Assembly (NCBI GenBank): GCA_029948255.1
Contig: JALIZF010001682.1
Location: 62,001-126,000 of the forward strand
DNA from: Telmatactis stephensoni
Lineage: Eukaryota; Cnidaria; Anthozoa; Actiniaria; Isophelliidae
Direction: 5' to 3'
DNA length: 64,000 nucleotides
The first letter of the stretch is position 1; each line of letters begins with the position of its first letter. Shown here piece after piece: positions 62,401-64,000 of this stretch. The notes beneath the pieces were generated by a model that was given only the letters and a program-made list of their open reading frames with translations, was not told the DNA's origin and ran no database searches. The translations under genes and the position numbers were made by a program.

Positions 62401-63632
62401 TATGGTACAGAGAGCTTGCATGGTAGGTATTAATTAACTTTGCATATTTGCCTCGCTTGCTTTTTTTTTTCTTTTTTCTTTCATTTTAACTCGCCCTTTT
62501 GCTAATGATTCTTTTTCTAAACACTTAATTTGGTTTCCATGTTTCATTCAAAGATCTGTGCTGTGTTGTACTTTGTATACATGGTATTCTACTCTGTAAC
62601 TCCAAGCACATTTCACAACCTGACATCCGACAAACCACCAGATCAAAACTTGGAAGAAGAAATGTCTTTAAGCAAAATTATCGAAAAAATTATAGCCGAC
62701 CATGATACTGACAGCCCTAAAAATGGTGAAAGTGTACCAAACACTGATAAACAGAGGAAAAGAGAAGATGTACCCGAAAAAGCTCGTCAAGACACGAGAC
62801 GGGGTGGTAAAGACGACTCATCTAGAAATAGAGGAGCCTGGAAGGGCTTGTCCAAGTATCATTGGCCTCAGCTCTTAAGCTACTACAACACAAGTCTGTT
62901 AGGGAGGTAAGTTACGTGCGCTTTTTGTCAGTCATATTTCTTGTTCATTCTCCATCTCTGTAACGATTATATGCATTCATGAAATAGTACGCGTTCTGCA
63001 ACGCATGATCATTTTAGGTCGTGTACCAACAAAATTTGCGATGTATGTGTTTGGGTTGAAAATGCTTAGTTTTCATTTGGCGCGGAACTACCCCGACATC
63101 AGAGAATCTGAAAATATCCAAATCACAGAGCTTAATTCGTGTGGGATATATTCCATACATCCTGCGAAAGTAGTAGTCCGAAGCACGGTCTGAACCTATA
63201 GTAAACTTCTTACCAAAAGAAACCAATAACCAATAGCAATATACTGAGTCCAAAAGCTTGTAATCGATATTTCTTTTGTTTACATGTAGATACATCAGTA
63301 TTCTCCCTCCAGTTCATCTTGGCTTCAAAATTGATAGCGAAGCATCAGATATCAAAGAAGAGATAATGCGACTGCCCAACTCTGGTCGTCCTTCATTATT
63401 ACAGCCAGTCATTCAGGAACCTGATCCCAGTGACATGTCCCTGAACTCTCGCGACCCAGAATACTATCTTAATGCACTGAACTGTGTTGTACTGGGCGTA
63501 ATCGTTATGATTATATTATTCTTTATTTGTAAATATCTAAACGATTTACAAATTCAACCAAAGTCAAGGTCTTTGACTGGAGTACAAGACCTGGTAGAAG
63601 CTATTCCTTTGAGTCTCAAAAGACACCCACAG
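53442..63632 (+). CDS. SCAP: SREBP cleavage-activating protein SCAP (5' 15 exons; 3' end outside window)
   Basis: An ER-to-Golgi sterol sensor that escorts SREBP. Fifteen exons join in phase to 822 residues: 53442-53602, 54721-54823, 56770-56927, 57588-57740, 58049-58125, 58457-58691, 59129-59246, 59347-59428, 59629-59755, 60085-60197, 60292-60386, 61456-61554, 62174-62422, 62554-62906 and 63290-63632. The last ends at a GT donor, and the WD40 half must lie beyond 64000. Membrane span 1 lies in '[21 protein letters not shown]', the luminal loop holds '[11 protein letters not shown]', and the sterol-sensing domain spans about 349-505. Residues equal to human Y298, L315 and D443 (known sterol-resistance sites) are present as Y357, L374 and D502. 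The COPII-binding MELADL is MEISDL (506-511). '[15 protein letters not shown]' matches luminal loop 7. The start is the first ATG after an in-frame stop. Confidence 0.95.
55627..55981. mobile_element. MITE in SCAP intron 2
   Basis: TTAAAGGAGCACTTGGAT... at the left and ...ATCCAAGTGGGCCTTTAA at the right; arms of about 50 bp with a few mismatches. It is 355 bp and non-coding. Confidence 0.78.
56174..56291. repeat. Small CGCG-containing inverted repeat in SCAP intron 2
   Basis: TTAATTTTCGCGGG at the left and CTCGCGAAATTTAA at the right. A second pair, CTTAAATTCG / TTCGCGAACTTAAAG, lies inside. CpG-rich compared with its surroundings. A probable MITE. Confidence 0.55.
57797..57832. repeat. (TCTG)n microsatellite
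   Basis: Short TCTG/TCTA tetranucleotide run in SCAP intron 4. Confidence 0.85.
60690..61377. mobile_element. Foldback/MITE in SCAP intron 11
   Basis: About 65 bp at the left (GAATTCACTATCAATTTCATCA...GATATTAGTAAAATTGCA) returns inverted at 61312-61377. Inside, the phrase '(a)gatatgaattt' recurs near 60874 and 61137. An inner inverted pair AAATGTATG / CATACATTT also occurs (about 61165-61238). Confidence 0.75.
61828..61980. repeat. Tandem repeats in SCAP intron 12
   Basis: Three copies of 'CAGTCTC' are followed by two copies of a unit of about 43 bp containing AACGTCGGACGTTCAGC and GTTAAACCACTGTTAG. GTCGGACGTT is itself nearly palindromic. Confidence 0.8.
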
Positions 63633-63785
63633 GTGAGAGCCGCTTTTTACACTGGATTTTACTTGCGACTCAAGACGCAAGCCGACGCAATAACAACAAA
63701 ACTTTCCGTTCTTTTGCGCTTGTATTTGTACTTGCGTCGCTACTTTTATAAGAGAGAACACGAGCTCTGCGTCGTCGTGCGTCGC

Positions 63786-64000
63786 AAATGAGAAGCAGGC
63801 TTTAGTTATTGCGTCATTAGTTGTTTGGCAAATGAGAAGCAGGCTTTAGTTATTGCGTCATTAGTTGTTTGGCAAATGAGAAGCAGGCTTTAGTTATTGC
63901 GTCATTAGTTGTTTGGCAAATGAGAAGCAGGCTTTAGTTATTGCGTCATTAGTTGTTTGGCAAATGAGAAGCAGGCTTTAGTTATTGCGTCATTAGTTGT
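63786..64000. repeat. 44-bp tandem repeat running off the window
   Basis: Nearly five identical 44-bp units, each beginning AAATGAGAAGCAGGCTTTAG, start 154 bp after the last SCAP splice donor seen and continue to the window edge. The upstream flank (63640-63785) is rich in GACGCAA/TTGCGTC words that could be its parent sequence. Confidence 0.95.

Overview
The window looks like nuclear DNA from an anthozoan cnidarian, most likely a stony coral or a close relative. It is AT-rich, with intron-rich animal genes, GT-AG introns mostly under 1 kb, exon-shuffled sushi-EGF-ZP proteins and a dense load of small inverted-repeat elements. No species can be fixed from sequence alone. Gene models were built by reading splice sites and checking that every exon phase joins.

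Layout. 1-3 kb: a LINE scrap and an intronless beta-1,3-glycosyltransferase (GT31). 3-9 kb: mobile-element desert with a long foldback element, a hAT-like element, a TA-flanked MITE family and a decayed LINE on the minus strand. 9-14.3 kb: two tandem single-exon cytosolic sulfotransferases, the first broken by two 1-bp insertions. A gag/retropepsin remnant and a degenerate GGCGTGGCT satellite lie between them. 14.7-16.7 kb: four different MITEs in a row. 18.3-31.3 kb, minus strand: two tandem paralogues (527 and 541 codons) coding for type I membrane proteins with signal peptide, sushi, EGF, ZP domain and a C-terminal membrane segment. 34.7-47.1 kb, minus strand: a complete 34-exon EFTUD2/Snu114 gene (973 aa). 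47.5-51.9 kb, plus strand: DHX37 (1158 aa) with only one intron, divergent from EFTUD2 across a 429-bp gap carrying a YY1-like site. 53.4 kb to the end, plus strand: the membrane half of SCAP (15 exons, 822 codons); its WD40 half lies beyond the window.

Function. EFTUD2 (U5 snRNP GTPase) and DHX37 (small-subunit processome helicase) are RNA-machine housekeeping genes sharing one promoter gap. SCAP escorts SREBP and senses sterol. The ZP pair probably makes extracellular matrix or cell-surface filaments. No operon-like unit is seen.

The most unusual signals are an 84-bp higher-order minisatellite in an EFTUD2 intron, intron turnover between the two ZP paralogues, the near intron-free DHX37 beside a 34-exon neighbour, and a MITE built around repeated CCCTAAAAGGTACC motifs.
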